39,585 nucleotides of DNA. Origin: Pseudofrankia coriaricola (GTDB lineage Bacteria > Actinomycetota > Actinomycetes > Frankiales > Frankiaceae). Below the pieces are notes generated by a model, which had not been told where the DNA came from, searched no databases, and saw nothing but the letters and a program-made list of their open reading frames with translations. The position numbers were made by a program, and so were the translations under genes. The stretch is taken from the NCBI RefSeq assembly GCF_001854805.1, contig NZ_MBLO01000053.1:1-39585 (forward strand). The letters are read 5' to 3'. This document shows, piece after piece, positions 8,254 through 15,726 of this stretch (the first letter of the stretch is position 1; every line of letters starts with the position of its first letter).

Positions 8254-8829
8254 TCAGTCGAGCAGCGGGCGGTGCGCCTGGAGCTCGATGAGCTGGCCGA
8301 ACGGGAAGAAGCCGGGGCCGATGACGTCGGTGAAGACGAAGACCTGACGGACCTCTGTGTCAAGCGCCCGCAGACCGACCTCGAAGGGTGGATACAGGGT
8401 GACGCGGCCGGCGAGCTCGGCGGGAAGCTGGTTCTGCAGGCGGTCGACCACCGCGTCGAGCTCCTCGTAGCTGGCATAGCGCAGGCCGAAGTGCGCGGTG
8501 GCGCCGGGCCGCTGGCGATCGGCGTCGTTCTGCTTGAGTTCGGCGCGTAGCTCGTCGTCGTCGCGCGCCCGGCTCTCGAGGAGCTCGCCGAGTCGCGAGC
8601 GCTGCCCACGCATCTCGGACAGGTAGAGGACGTTGTTGAGCGAGTCCCGCTCCCCCGTTGGCCCGAAGACGCCCAGGTAGGTGGAGCTTGCCCCGAAGTC
8701 CTTGGTGATGTCGAGGACGGCGCAGCCGAGCGTCTCGAAAAGCAGGACGGCGAGCTCGCGTTCGCCGGGCCGGTGCAGCAGTTCGGCGTGGTTGAGGAAG
8801 TAGCTGATGCTCGGGGCGGTGGCTTCCAT
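8254..8829 (-). CDS. VOC/glyoxalase-like protein
   Basis: A 191-residue protein starting at ATG 8829 (MEATAPSISYFLNHAELLHR), preceded by a GGAAGG purine tract. The pattern fits two beta-alpha-beta-beta-beta modules of the vicinal oxygen chelate fold. An early metal-type His is in NHAELLHR, a second module starts at TAHFGLRYASYEELDAVVD, and a terminal acidic residue is in GQLIELQAH. VOC enzymes include lactoylglutathione lyases, extradiol dioxygenases and epimerases; the sequence alone does not say which. An insertion rich in Asp/Glu/Arg (ESRARDDDELRAELKQND) separates the halves. It sits between an SDR and the hydrolase in block A. Confidence 0.6.
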   Translation of the reverse strand: MEATAPSISYFLNHAELLHRPGERELAVLLFETLGCAVLDITKDFGASSTYLGVFGPTGERDSLNNVLYLSEMRGQRSRLGELLESRARDDDELRAELKQNDADRQRPGATAHFGLRYASYEELDAVVDRLQNQLPAELAGRVTLYPPFEVGLRALDTEVRQVFVFTDVIGPGFFPFGQLIELQAHRPLLD

Positions 8830-8966
8830 GGTCTTGTGGCCTTCCCGGGGTACGGAGCGATCAGGATGTGAGATGGCGGCCCGTCTCACGGACCACCGTC
8901 CTAGCGTGCTGGGCCGGTCTGGGCCGGATCCGACCCTGGCGCCGTCCTGGCGGGACGATGCCGCCG

Positions 8967-9710
8967 TCACGGAATGGCGCCGCCATTGACGCCGAACACC
9001 TGCCCGGTGATGTAGTCGGCCTCGTCGGAAACCAGGTACAGGCAGGAAGCGGCGATGTCGTCACCGTTACCGAGCCGGCCCAGCGGGATGCGGCTAGCGC
9101 CGCCGTCGCCCGTCGGGTCGCCGACCTCGGCGCGGGACTGGCGGAACATCGGCGTGTCGATCATATGGGGCGCGATGACGTTGGCTGTGATTCCCTGCCG
9201 CGCGTATTCGAGGGCGACCGCCCGGGTCAGCGTGACGACGCCGCCCTTGGACGCGGCGTAGTGCGCGTGGTTCGGGGTGGCGATCTGCGCGGCAGATGAC
9301 GCGATTGTGACGAGGCGGCCCCAGCCGGCGGCGGCCATGTCGGGGATGGCGGCCTGTAAGCAGTGGAACGTGCCGGTGAGGTTCACGGCGAGCACCCGCT
9401 CCCACGCCTGCAGCGTGAGCTCGGCGAACGGAGCGAACGGAGCGATCGCCGCGGAGGTGACCATGATCTCGAGAGGCCCAAGTTCATTGCGCACCTGAGC
9501 CAGGGCCTTGTCGACCGATGCCCGGTCGGCCACGTCCACGGCGCATGCCGTGGCGGCGGCGCCGGTTGCCCTCAGCTTCTCGGCGGCGCGGGCCGCCGCG
9601 TCCTCGTTCACGTCGAGCACGGCCACGCGGTCTCCGCGTCGCGCGAGCTGCTCGCAGATCGACAGGCCCATCCCGGAGGCGCCACCCGTCACGACCGCGA
9701 CTCGGCTCAT
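8967..9710 (-). CDS. SDR-family NAD(P)-dependent oxidoreductase
   Basis: A 247-residue classical short-chain dehydrogenase. The cofactor motif is TGGASGMG near residues 8-15, and Asp in AVLDVNED after beta-2 points to NAD(H). The usual NNAG is changed to TSAA. The catalytic Ser is in IASSAAQ and Tyr/Lys in YAASKGG, and the family C-terminal GQVFGVNGG is present. It would oxidise a secondary alcohol or reduce a ketone of the pathway substrate. It is 13 bases downstream of the cupin gene on the same strand, so it is cotranscribed in block A. It belongs to a different SDR subgroup from the one at 10606. Confidence 0.9.
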   Translation of the reverse strand: MSRVAVVTGGASGMGLSICEQLARRGDRVAVLDVNEDAAARAAEKLRATGAAATACAVDVADRASVDKALAQVRNELGPLEIMVTSAAIAPFAPFAELTLQAWERVLAVNLTGTFHCLQAAIPDMAAAGWGRLVTIASSAAQIATPNHAHYAASKGGVVTLTRAVALEYARQGITANVIAPHMIDTPMFRQSRAEVGDPTGDGGASRIPLGRLGNGDDIAASCLYLVSDEADYITGQVFGVNGGAIP

Positions 9711-9723
9711 GGATATCCCTCGC

Positions 9724-10572
9724 TTACCGAGCCAGCGCGGCGGCGGTGCGCGCGAGCTCTAGCAGGTGGACGCCGCCAGGCCCGGCGGTGAGGTCGGGAA
9801 GCTTGGCGTCCGGCTCGACGAGCAGCACGTCGCCCGTGGCCAGCTCCGTGTCGCCGACGGTCGCGGAGCCGTCGAAGACGAGCACGCCTCGCCAGTCACC
9901 GACCGATATACCGGGACGGGTCGCGCCAGCGGCCAGCTTCACGTCGAAGGCGACCCCGCGCTCCGGGTTGTCCCGGTCGCCGAGGTCCCAGTAGGCCTTA
10001 CCGTCCAGACGTCCCTTCCACAGGCCGGTCGTCTCGTCAATCGGGACGACCTGGCGACGCCCGTTCTCCACCAACCTCGGCGGCCGTGAGAAGAAGGCCG
10101 TGGTCTCCAGACCCTTCACGTACTTCAGGGTGGGATGGTCGCGGTACTCCTCGCCATAGCCACCGGGCGACAGGACGTCCTGAGCGAAGATCTCCAACAG
10201 CTCGCTGCCGCGTGGCCCGTTCACCAGTGGCCCGTACTCGACGCCCGGCGCGGCGAGGAGCACGTCACCGCGTTCCATCCACCAGTCGCCCATGAGCAGG
10301 CCGCCGTCAAGCACGACAACGACGGTCCAGCAGTCGTGCCAGTGCAGCGGCCAGATCTGGTTGGCCGCCATCCGGATGTCGGGGATCAGCATGCGCCACG
10401 GGTCCTCCGGACGGCCGAGCGACCACATCTGGCTCCACGCGCCGCCGCCGATCTGGTCCGAGTCGCGCACGACGCCGCCAGGGCCGGCCGCGCCGCCCGG
10501 CTCGAGCCGCGAGCGCGTGACCCCCGGCGCCACGGTGTCCGACGGGGCGCCGGCAAAGACGGTCACTGGCAT
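9724..10572 (-). CDS. Cupin-domain protein
   Basis: A 282-residue protein with two cupin-like barrels. The first has IWPLHWHDCWTVVVVLDG with a likely metal-binding His pair, then MERGDVLLAAPGVEYGPL. The second, near the C-terminus, has WRGVLVFDGSATVGDTELATGDVLLVEPDA but lacks an obvious His pair and is probably structural. Cupins of this kind are metal-dependent dioxygenases, isomerases or ligand-binding proteins. The position between two SDRs in block A argues for a catabolic enzyme. The start ATG at 10572 follows an AGGGAAGT-like tract. The substrate is unknown. Confidence 0.75.
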   Translation of the reverse strand: MPVTVFAGAPSDTVAPGVTRSRLEPGGAAGPGGVVRDSDQIGGGAWSQMWSLGRPEDPWRMLIPDIRMAANQIWPLHWHDCWTVVVVLDGGLLMGDWWMERGDVLLAAPGVEYGPLVNGPRGSELLEIFAQDVLSPGGYGEEYRDHPTLKYVKGLETTAFFSRPPRLVENGRRQVVPIDETTGLWKGRLDGKAYWDLGDRDNPERGVAFDVKLAAGATRPGISVGDWRGVLVFDGSATVGDTELATGDVLLVEPDAKLPDLTAGPGGVHLLELARTAAALAR

Positions 10573-10605
10573 GAGAGGACTTCCCTTCTTCGATGCGAAC
10601 GCGCG

Positions 10606-11352
10606 TCAGACCATGCGGGCGGACCAGCCGCCGTCGACAGGGATGAGCACGCCATTGACGAACGCGGCACGGTCAGAGGAAAGGAACGCGATCATTTCGG
10701 CCTGGTCGACGGCGGTGGCCGCCCGGCCGAGCGTCGCCTTGGCCGACATCGCCGCGATCGTCTCCGCCGGCGCCCGGCCCGTCGTCTCCGTGAGCGTGAA
10801 CCCCGGCGCGACCGTGTTCGCCCGGATGCCCTTCGGCCCGTACTCGACGGCGACCGACTTCGTGATCACGTGGGCACCGGCCTTCGCCGCCATGTACACG
10901 ACAGGGGTGCGCGCCTCGATGTTCATCGTGCCGGCGACGGACGCGACGGTGACGATCGAGCCGCCGCCCGTGGTGAGCATGGCCCGGACCGCGTGCCTGG
11001 TGGCGAGGAGCACGCCGCGCAGGTTGACCGAGGTCATCGCCTCGTAGTGGTCGGCGTCGAGGTACTCAACCGGCCGGCTGCCGGGAGTGCCGGCCACGTT
11101 CACCAACGCGTCCACCCGGCCGAACGCCATCGCCGCGGTGTCGAACGCGGCGACGACGTCGTCCTCGCGGGTCAGGTCCGCGTGAAAGGGCACCACCGCC
11201 GGGCCCAACGCGGCGGCGACGTCCTTCTCCTCGCCGCTGACGTCGACGGCCAGCACCTTGGCCCCCTCGCGTACGAAAACCTCGACGCAGGCCTTGCCGA
11301 TGCCGCGGCCGGCGCCCGTGATCACAGCGGCCTTGCCGTCCAGGGATCCCAT
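10606..11352 (-). CDS. SDR-family oxidoreductase, island paralogue 1
   Basis: A 248-residue classical SDR with TGAGRGIG near residues 12-19, LVNVAG, Ser in VASVAGT, Tyr/Lys in YMAAKAGAH, and the ending PVDGGWSARMV. Asp after beta-2 (LAVDVSGEEKD) favours NAD. It closely resembles the SDRs at 17883 and 25900: all three share the text GIGKAC/S, VFVREGA and SG(A/E)EKD, so they are recent paralogues, one per operon. Its ATG overlaps the stop of the broken CMD gene (ATGA), so translation was originally coupled to that gene. It is followed by the cupin gene after a 33-base gap. Confidence 0.9.
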   Translation of the reverse strand: MGSLDGKAAVITGAGRGIGKACVEVFVREGAKVLAVDVSGEEKDVAAALGPAVVPFHADLTREDDVVAAFDTAAMAFGRVDALVNVAGTPGSRPVEYLDADHYEAMTSVNLRGVLLATRHAVRAMLTTGGGSIVTVASVAGTMNIEARTPVVYMAAKAGAHVITKSVAVEYGPKGIRANTVAPGFTLTETTGRAPAETIAAMSAKATLGRAATAVDQAEMIAFLSSDRAAFVNGVLIPVDGGWSARMV

Positions 11353-11647
11353 CAGTTACCTCCGATGACACCGTGTTGGAGCAACACGTACCGGGCGACG
11401 TTCATGGCGTTGTGCCAGCCCGACCCGCCGGCATAGATACCGGCGGGTGATCGCCTCGGCGACCTGCTCGGACGTGCCCCCAGGCTCAGGGCGTTATTGA
11501 CGTGAATGTCCGGTTCGTCGTTCTGCGACTGGGTCTGCAGAACGGCCATGTGATGACGCTTCTGATGCGCAGCTCAAGCCCCGGGCGGCCCCAGGGCTCG
11601 CGGCGCACCCGCTCATGGGCGGTCTCTCGCTGCGCCTGCGTCATCAT
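11352..11647 (-). pseudogene. Carboxymuconolactone decarboxylase-like gene, broken
   Basis: Pieces of a CMD-family protein appear in order but in different frames. The N-terminus is MMTQAQRETAHERVR, directly joined to WGRPGLELRIRSV; then, in another frame, MAVLQTQ and IHVNNALSLG; then a third-frame piece TSEQVAEAI; then back to IYAGGSGWHNAMNVARYVLL. The intact island paralogue at 24879 has the same beginning (MMTQAEREMAYERVR) and the same ending region. A middle part is thus deleted and at least two frameshifts follow. The ATG overlaps the upstream stop (ATGA) and its stop overlaps the next start, showing it was once a coupled operon member. No functional product is expected. Confidence 0.85.
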
Positions 11648-12234
11648 GCGAGCGTGCCTCTCTGGGCATGCGCACTGATGGACGGTGTGGCCGGCGTTCC
11701 CGCCACGCCGTCCGGGTGCAGCGCGGCGATCTCGGCGGCCGGTGCCACGGTGGCGATCCGCCACAGTCCGACCCAGCTGGACGGGAAGACGCTCGCGTCG
11801 ACGAGCGCGGCGTGGGCGTCGGGATCCGGGTCGTCGCAGGCGTCGGAGCAGACGGTTACCTGGTAGCCGACGTCGAAGGCCCACCGGGAGGTGGACAGCA
11901 CCGTCCCGGAGGTCGCGATGCCCGCGACGATGAGCTGGCCGACCCCCGCGTCCTGGAGCCGGTCACGCAGGTCGGTGGTACCGAAGGCCCCGATGGTCGT
12001 CTTCCCCAGGACCGGCTCCCCCGCGGCGGGCGCCAGCGCCGGGTGGATGTCGTCGCGCATCGGCGCCGGCACCACGTGGAAGACGGGCACGCCCGCCCGG
12101 CGGGCCAGCCCGACCGCGTACGCCGCCCGGTCGACGACGGCTGGGTTGCGGCTGAAGCGCTCGACGATGAAGTTCACGAAGTCCAGGGCAACGAACGCGG
12201 TCGAGGGCGCCGTCGGAACGCTGGCCAGCGTCAT
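11644..12234 (-). CDS. Isochorismatase-like hydrolase family protein
   Basis: A 196-residue cysteine-hydrolase-fold protein. The first acidic catalytic position is in VALDFVNF and the catalytic Lys in LGKTTIGAF. The usual nucleophile Cys of the GIAT-x-x-C segment is missing: here it reads AGIATSGTVLST. Such Cys-less members are known as a side branch of the family, so the activity may differ from simple amide hydrolysis. It is the first gene of block A, with a good ribosome-binding site (gggaaggga) and the operator pair 12254-12290 directly in front of the start. This makes it the promoter-proximal gene of a seven-gene minus-strand operon. Confidence 0.82.
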   Translation of the reverse strand: MTLASVPTAPSTAFVALDFVNFIVERFSRNPAVVDRAAYAVGLARRAGVPVFHVVPAPMRDDIHPALAPAAGEPVLGKTTIGAFGTTDLRDRLQDAGVGQLIVAGIATSGTVLSTSRWAFDVGYQVTVCSDACDDPDPDAHAALVDASVFPSSWVGLWRIATVAPAAEIAALHPDGVAGTPATPSISAHAQRGTLA

Positions 12235-12253
12235 GAGCTCCCTTCCCGAGCAG

Positions 12254-12290
12254 TTGTATACAAGCCATGACTTGCATCATTTGTATACAC
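12254..12290 (-). promoter_or_regulatory. Operator pair in front of block A
   Basis: Two palindromic boxes, TTGTATACAA at 12254-12263 (perfect) and TTGTATACAC at 12281-12290, have centres 27 bases apart. The nearer box ends 20 bases upstream of the isochorismatase-like start at 12234. TTGTATACAA-type palindromes are typical of GntR/FCD repressors. The same boxes recur at 15235-15263, 21076-21108 and 34701-34755. Confidence 0.8.
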
Positions 12291-12341
12291 GATGGTTGAG
12301 ATGCGCAAGAGCCCGCCGCGCGGCACTACGCGGCCGGCGGG

Positions 12342-12869
12342 TCAGGGCGAAAGCAGGGCGTAGGACGGGTCGGTCCGGTCGCGCCGGCCGAGCGGAGGCC
12401 TCGATGACAGCGCCGGGCCCGCCGGCGGGAGCAGATGGGTCAGGTCGACGACCACCAGCCGGTGGGCGATGCGCCATTCGCCCGCGCGGCGCTCGAAGCG
12501 GTCGAGGTAGCGGCCCGCGGCCACGAGCACGCCTTCCTCGCCGGCGACCTCGACGGTGCGCCAGACGGTGTAGTACGTCTCGCAGGCCGCCGTGCCATCG
12601 CCGTGCAGGGTGATCAGCTGATTGGTGAGCTGGTTCGACGAGACCCGTGCCGAGCTCGCCAGGTCGGCGATGCCCTGGCCGACCGTCTCGCCGGTGAACC
12701 GGGCCTCGCCGTGTTCGTCGACCGCGTCCGGGTGGTATGCCGAGCTGATGAGCTCGGGGTCGGCCCGGTCCACGCCTCTGCAGTAGCGCAGGGTCGCCTC
12801 GCGGATCGCCTGCTTGTCCAGCAGCTGCTGGACGGCGGTCGCCTCGATGTCGGCCCGGGACGTCGTCAT
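12342..12869 (-). CDS. NTF2-like/SnoaL-like protein
   Basis: A 175-residue protein of the NTF2 fold (SnoaL_4 type). Typical landmarks are the opening helix QQLLDKQAIREATLRYCRGV, the acidic segment SAYHPDAVDEHG, then WRTVEVAGEEGVLVAAGRYL, and the core strand RAGEWRIAHRLVVVD. The last 30 residues are Pro/Arg-rich and probably disordered. Relatives act as small lyases, isomerases or dehydratases; the beta subunit of ring-hydroxylating oxygenases shares this fold, but the sequence is closer to free-standing SnoaL-like proteins. It lies between the block A operator and the lipoprotein gene, on the same strand as both. A 254-base gap separates it from the lipoprotein gene. Confidence 0.75.
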   Translation of the reverse strand: MTTSRADIEATAVQQLLDKQAIREATLRYCRGVDRADPELISSAYHPDAVDEHGEARFTGETVGQGIADLASSARVSSNQLTNQLITLHGDGTAACETYYTVWRTVEVAGEEGVLVAAGRYLDRFERRAGEWRIAHRLVVVDLTHLLPPAGPALSSRPPLGRRDRTDPSYALLSP

Positions 12870-13123
12870 GGATGGGTGGCCTCCGATCAGCTAGAGGCGA
12901 ACCAGGGCTGGTGAGGGCGCGCGCTGGCACCCCGCAAGGGGTCGCGCGGCGGCCGCACCGCTCCAGAGCGGAACGCTGAGAGGTGAGCACTTACTTTTGA
13001 ACTGAATGAGGGTCACATGTGCCGTTCAATCGCCCGGCGTGCTGGCCCGAGCCGGGGGCTGGCCGGCCCACCCCGCGCCGAGACGATGCCGGGCGGGGCG
13101 GGCTGGGCAGTTGCCTTGGCCCA

Positions 13124-14425
13124 TCAGTCCTCGATCGGGGTGTCCTCCGTTGTCTCGTAGGTGGTCGGCTGGCCCTTGTCGTCGAGCTTGGTGACCAGGC
13201 CGCCGCGCACACAGACCGCCGGGGACAACGTGCTCGCCTTGCCGTTGCACCGGAAGTGCAGTCCGCCGGTGCCGGGTAGCTCCGTCAGCGGCATCGACTT
13301 GATCTTCGCCGCGACCGTCTGGGGCGTGATGTCTCCGGTGATTCCCTCGAGCGCGGTCCGGAGACCCATGACCACCGTGAACATGCCCATCCCGAAGGTC
13401 GGGTTCTCGGTGCCCACCGATCCCTTGTGGTACTTGTCGAGAATGGCGGTGTAAAGCTGGAAGCCGGGGTCCTTCTCGGCACCGATGGGTGCGGTCGCCG
13501 ACACGCTGACCCCCTTGATGTCCTTACCAGAAAGCGCCTTGCGCATGGCGTCCGTGACGCACGCGCTGATGACCGAGATCGGCCCGGTGAAGCCCAGGAG
13601 ATGCAGGTTCTTGATCGCCGGGATGCACGTCATGTCGTTGCCGAGGATTTGCACCTCGGTGGAGCCGCCGGACACGATCTGCTGCATCTGTGGCGCGATG
13701 TCCGGAGCGCCGAGGGGAACCTTGACGACGTCGAGCTTGATCCCCTCCTTCTCGAAGATTCCCGGCGCCACGGTGGTGTAGAAAGCCGTCGCGGCCGGAA
13801 CGTCCACGACCACCACGGTAACCTTGGAAAGGTTGTTCTTCTTGGCCACGCTGATGGGCAGGGAGGCGAGCTGCGCCACCGGGTTGATGAGAGTGAAGGC
13901 GGTATCGTGGTCGCTTAGCACGTTCGGGTCGCTGGAGCCGTAGAGCACCATCGGGATGCCGGCGTCGTGGAGCGGCTTCCAGATGTTCGCGATGACCGCG
14001 GACTGGCCGATGGCGGTGGCCACGACGTTGTTCTGGACCATCTGGTTGGCGCAGTCGGTGCCCGTTCCCGGGTCGCCCTTGGCCTGGCATACGAAGAGCT
14101 TGATGGGCCGGCCGCCGATCCCACCCTTATGCTCGTCAACATAGGTCGCGACCGCCTTGGCCACGTCCAGTTCGAAGGTGTTGTCGTCGGCGGCGGTAGC
14201 ACCGTCGCTGATGACGCCGATGTTGACCGGCGCGCCAGTCGCCTGCCGCTCCGGGCCGAGGATGTTCGCGGCCGGGGCGGTGCCCGCCGAAGGTTTTTCG
14301 TCGGAGTCGTCACCGCCGCCGCACGCGGCGGAGGTGACGACCAGGGCCGTCAGCGCGGCGACAAACGCCAATCGCCGAGGCGGGCGGCCCCGGCCCGAGC
14401 CTGGGCGGCGTGTCGTCTGTTCCAT
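13124..14425 (-). CDS. ABC-transporter substrate-binding lipoprotein (branched-chain amino acid type)
   Basis: A 433-residue extracellular solute-binding protein. An Arg-rich N-region is followed by the hydrophobic run LAFVAALTALVV and a lipobox TSAAC with Cys35 as the lipidation site, then a Gly/Asp linker. The Leu/Ile/Val-binding-protein fold follows (NIGVISDG, TAIGQSAVIANIWKPLHDAG, TVVVVDVPAA). The ATG at 14425 has a strong ribosome-binding site (AAGGAGATCTG), which decides the start against an upstream ATG. It would capture the pathway substrate outside the cell. No permease or ATPase gene is in the window, so it must work with a distant transporter or act as a sensor. Confidence 0.88.
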   Translation of the reverse strand: MEQTTRRPGSGRGRPPRRLAFVAALTALVVTSAACGGGDDSDEKPSAGTAPAANILGPERQATGAPVNIGVISDGATAADDNTFELDVAKAVATYVDEHKGGIGGRPIKLFVCQAKGDPGTGTDCANQMVQNNVVATAIGQSAVIANIWKPLHDAGIPMVLYGSSDPNVLSDHDTAFTLINPVAQLASLPISVAKKNNLSKVTVVVVDVPAATAFYTTVAPGIFEKEGIKLDVVKVPLGAPDIAPQMQQIVSGGSTEVQILGNDMTCIPAIKNLHLLGFTGPISVISACVTDAMRKALSGKDIKGVSVSATAPIGAEKDPGFQLYTAILDKYHKGSVGTENPTFGMGMFTVVMGLRTALEGITGDITPQTVAAKIKSMPLTELPGTGGLHFRCNGKASTLSPAVCVRGGLVTKLDDKGQPTTYETTEDTPIED

Positions 14426-14562
14426 CAGATCTCCTTCTTGAGGAATGTGCAATGCCGGGAGAAGCCCCGGCGGGCGTGAGGCATGGCTCGCCGAAGGTGG
14501 GCCGCGGCAGGCAGTATCGAGGTACGGATGATTCCGGCGACGACCGGTCAGACGCCTCCGCG

Positions 14563-14578
14563 CGCCGGTCGACCGGCG
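14563..14578. promoter_or_regulatory. Perfect 16-base palindrome upstream of lipoprotein gene
   Basis: CGCCGGTCGACCGGCG is perfectly self-complementary and sits in the 219-base gap between the MarR stop (14645) and the lipoprotein start (14425), both on the minus strand. It could be a MarR-type operator or only a GC-rich chance palindrome. Nothing else in the gap stands out. Confidence 0.3.
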
Positions 14579-14644
14579 GATCCGTCCCCGTGGCGGTCAT
14601 AGTGGCCCGCGCCCGTGTCATCCTTGCCGCGGGTGCGTCGTGAC

Positions 14645-15154
14645 CTACTCGTCGGCGGGCGGTGAGTCGCACATGTAACGCAGGAGAAAGTCGGTGAAGG
14701 CCTTTCGCTCGTCGGCGTCGAGGACGCCGAGGAGCCGCTGCTCGACCTCGAGGGCGTCGGCGCGGCATCCGGTCGCGACCTCTAGGCCGCGCGTCGTCAG
14801 GACGGCACGGAGGATTCGGGCGTTGTTCGGGTCGGCGCTTCGCTCGACGAGACCCAGGCCTTCCAGCGCGGTGAGCGTCTGCTGGGCCGCCTGCGGCGTG
14901 ATGAACATCAGGCGGGCAAGGTCGGCGGCCGAGAGCCCTGGGCGTTGGGCGAGCCGGATCAGGACGCCACCCTGGGCAGAGGTGACGCCGTGGGCGCGCA
15001 TCGCCTCGTCGGCGGCGCGCCGGGTGTAGTGGAAGGCCTGCTTGATGAGCCACGAGATGTGCTCTCGCGGTTCGAACTCCGCTCCCGTCGCGCACCCCCG
15101 ATCTGGCCCGCTGGCCCGCCGCGCCGGTGCGGGGTGGTCGAGCCGCCCTCGCAC
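14645..15154 (-). CDS. MarR-family transcriptional regulator
   Basis: A winged-helix regulator of up to 169 residues. Recognisable parts are the first helix HISWLIKQAFHYTRRAADEAM, the recognition region LSAADLARLMFITPQAAQQT, and the wing ADPNNARILRAVLTTRG. MarR proteins usually bind small aromatic ligands and release an operator. The first ~25 residues after the GTG at 15154 are Arg/Pro-rich and may not be translated; the true start could lie nearer EHISW, but no better start codon with a ribosome-binding site was found. It is divergent from block B across the 117-base operator-containing gap, so it may also touch that promoter. Confidence 0.85.
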   Translation of the reverse strand: MRGRLDHPAPARRASGPDRGCATGAEFEPREHISWLIKQAFHYTRRAADEAMRAHGVTSAQGGVLIRLAQRPGLSAADLARLMFITPQAAQQTLTALEGLGLVERSADPNNARILRAVLTTRGLEVATGCRADALEVEQRLLGVLDADERKAFTDFLLRYMCDSPPADE

Positions 15155-15234
15155 CGGCTTCCAATCACAAGTTCTTGCGAAGCGCAGCGAGCGTATGCTG
15201 GCTCACCGGGACCGTCAAGGGCTCAGGCTCGGAC

Positions 15235-15263
15235 TTGTATACGAGGCACTTCCTTGTATACAA
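15235..15263 (+). promoter_or_regulatory. Operator pair in front of block B
   Basis: Boxes TTGTATACGA (15235-15244) and TTGTATACAA (15254-15263, perfect) have centres 19 bases apart. The second box ends only 7 bases before the DUF35 start at 15271, so it occupies the place of the ribosome-binding site. A bound protein would block both transcription start and leader. Confidence 0.8.
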
Positions 15264-15270
15264 ATGCGGC

Positions 15271-15726
15271 ATGGCGTTGGACCGAGTGACGCAGCCGACG
15301 GAACAGTCACGCCCTCCGGTGGCCGGCGAGAGCCGGCCTGTGCCGTTGGTCGACGACGGCAGCAGGGACTTCTGGCGGGGCGGTGCGGACGGACGGCTCC
15401 TGATCCGCGCCTGCGCTGCCTGCCACCGGCTGTTCCACCCGCCGGGGCCGGTCTGCCCGCACTGCTACTCGCGGTCGGTCACGTCCCGGGCCGTCTCGGG
15501 CCGGGCCACGGTCGCGTCGTACACGGTGACGCACCGCGGCTGGGTGCCCGGCTATGAGCCGCCCTACGTCGTGGCCCGGGTGGTGCTCGCCGAGCAGCCC
15601 GACCTGCATCTGCTGACCAACGTGGTGGGCTGCGACCCCGAGGCGGTCCACACCGGCATGGAGGTCGAAGTGATCTTCGAACAGCGAACAGACGTGTTCG
15701 TGCCCCTGTTCCAGCCGGTCGCATGA
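15271..15726 (+). CDS. Zn-ribbon/OB-fold protein (DUF35 family)
   Basis: A 151-residue DUF35 protein. The rubredoxin-like zinc ribbon is formed by C48, C51, C62 and C65 (RACAACHRLFHPPGPVCPHC). The OB-fold follows (GRATVASYTVTHRG, ARVVLAEQPDLHLLTNVVG). DUF35 proteins pair with thiolase-like partners, and in steroid side-chain degradation such pairs act as retro-aldolases or thiolases on acyl-CoA. The partner overlaps here by four bases (ATGA). The ATG at 15271 has no visible ribosome-binding site because an operator box occupies the leader, so a leaderless transcript is possible. Confidence 0.88.
   Translation: MALDRVTQPTEQSRPPVAGESRPVPLVDDGSRDFWRGGADGRLLIRACAACHRLFHPPGPVCPHCYSRSVTSRAVSGRATVASYTVTHRGWVPGYEPPYVVARVVLAEQPDLHLLTNVVGCDPEAVHTGMEVEVIFEQRTDVFVPLFQPVA

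Noticed and set aside
8168-8609. N-terminal extension of the alpha/beta hydrolase by 147 residues
   Set aside because: The extra residues are Ser/Arg-rich, overlap the VOC-like gene on the same strand in another frame, and the family starts at the 8168 ATG.
12342-12869. Beta subunit of the Rieske oxygenase
   Set aside because: The fold is related, but the gene is in another transcription unit and the sequence fits free-standing SnoaL-like proteins better.
12997-13029. TTGAAC/GTTCAA inverted repeat upstream of the NTF2-like gene
   Set aside because: Six-base arms with a 21-base spacer and no recurrence elsewhere; may be chance or a promoter element.
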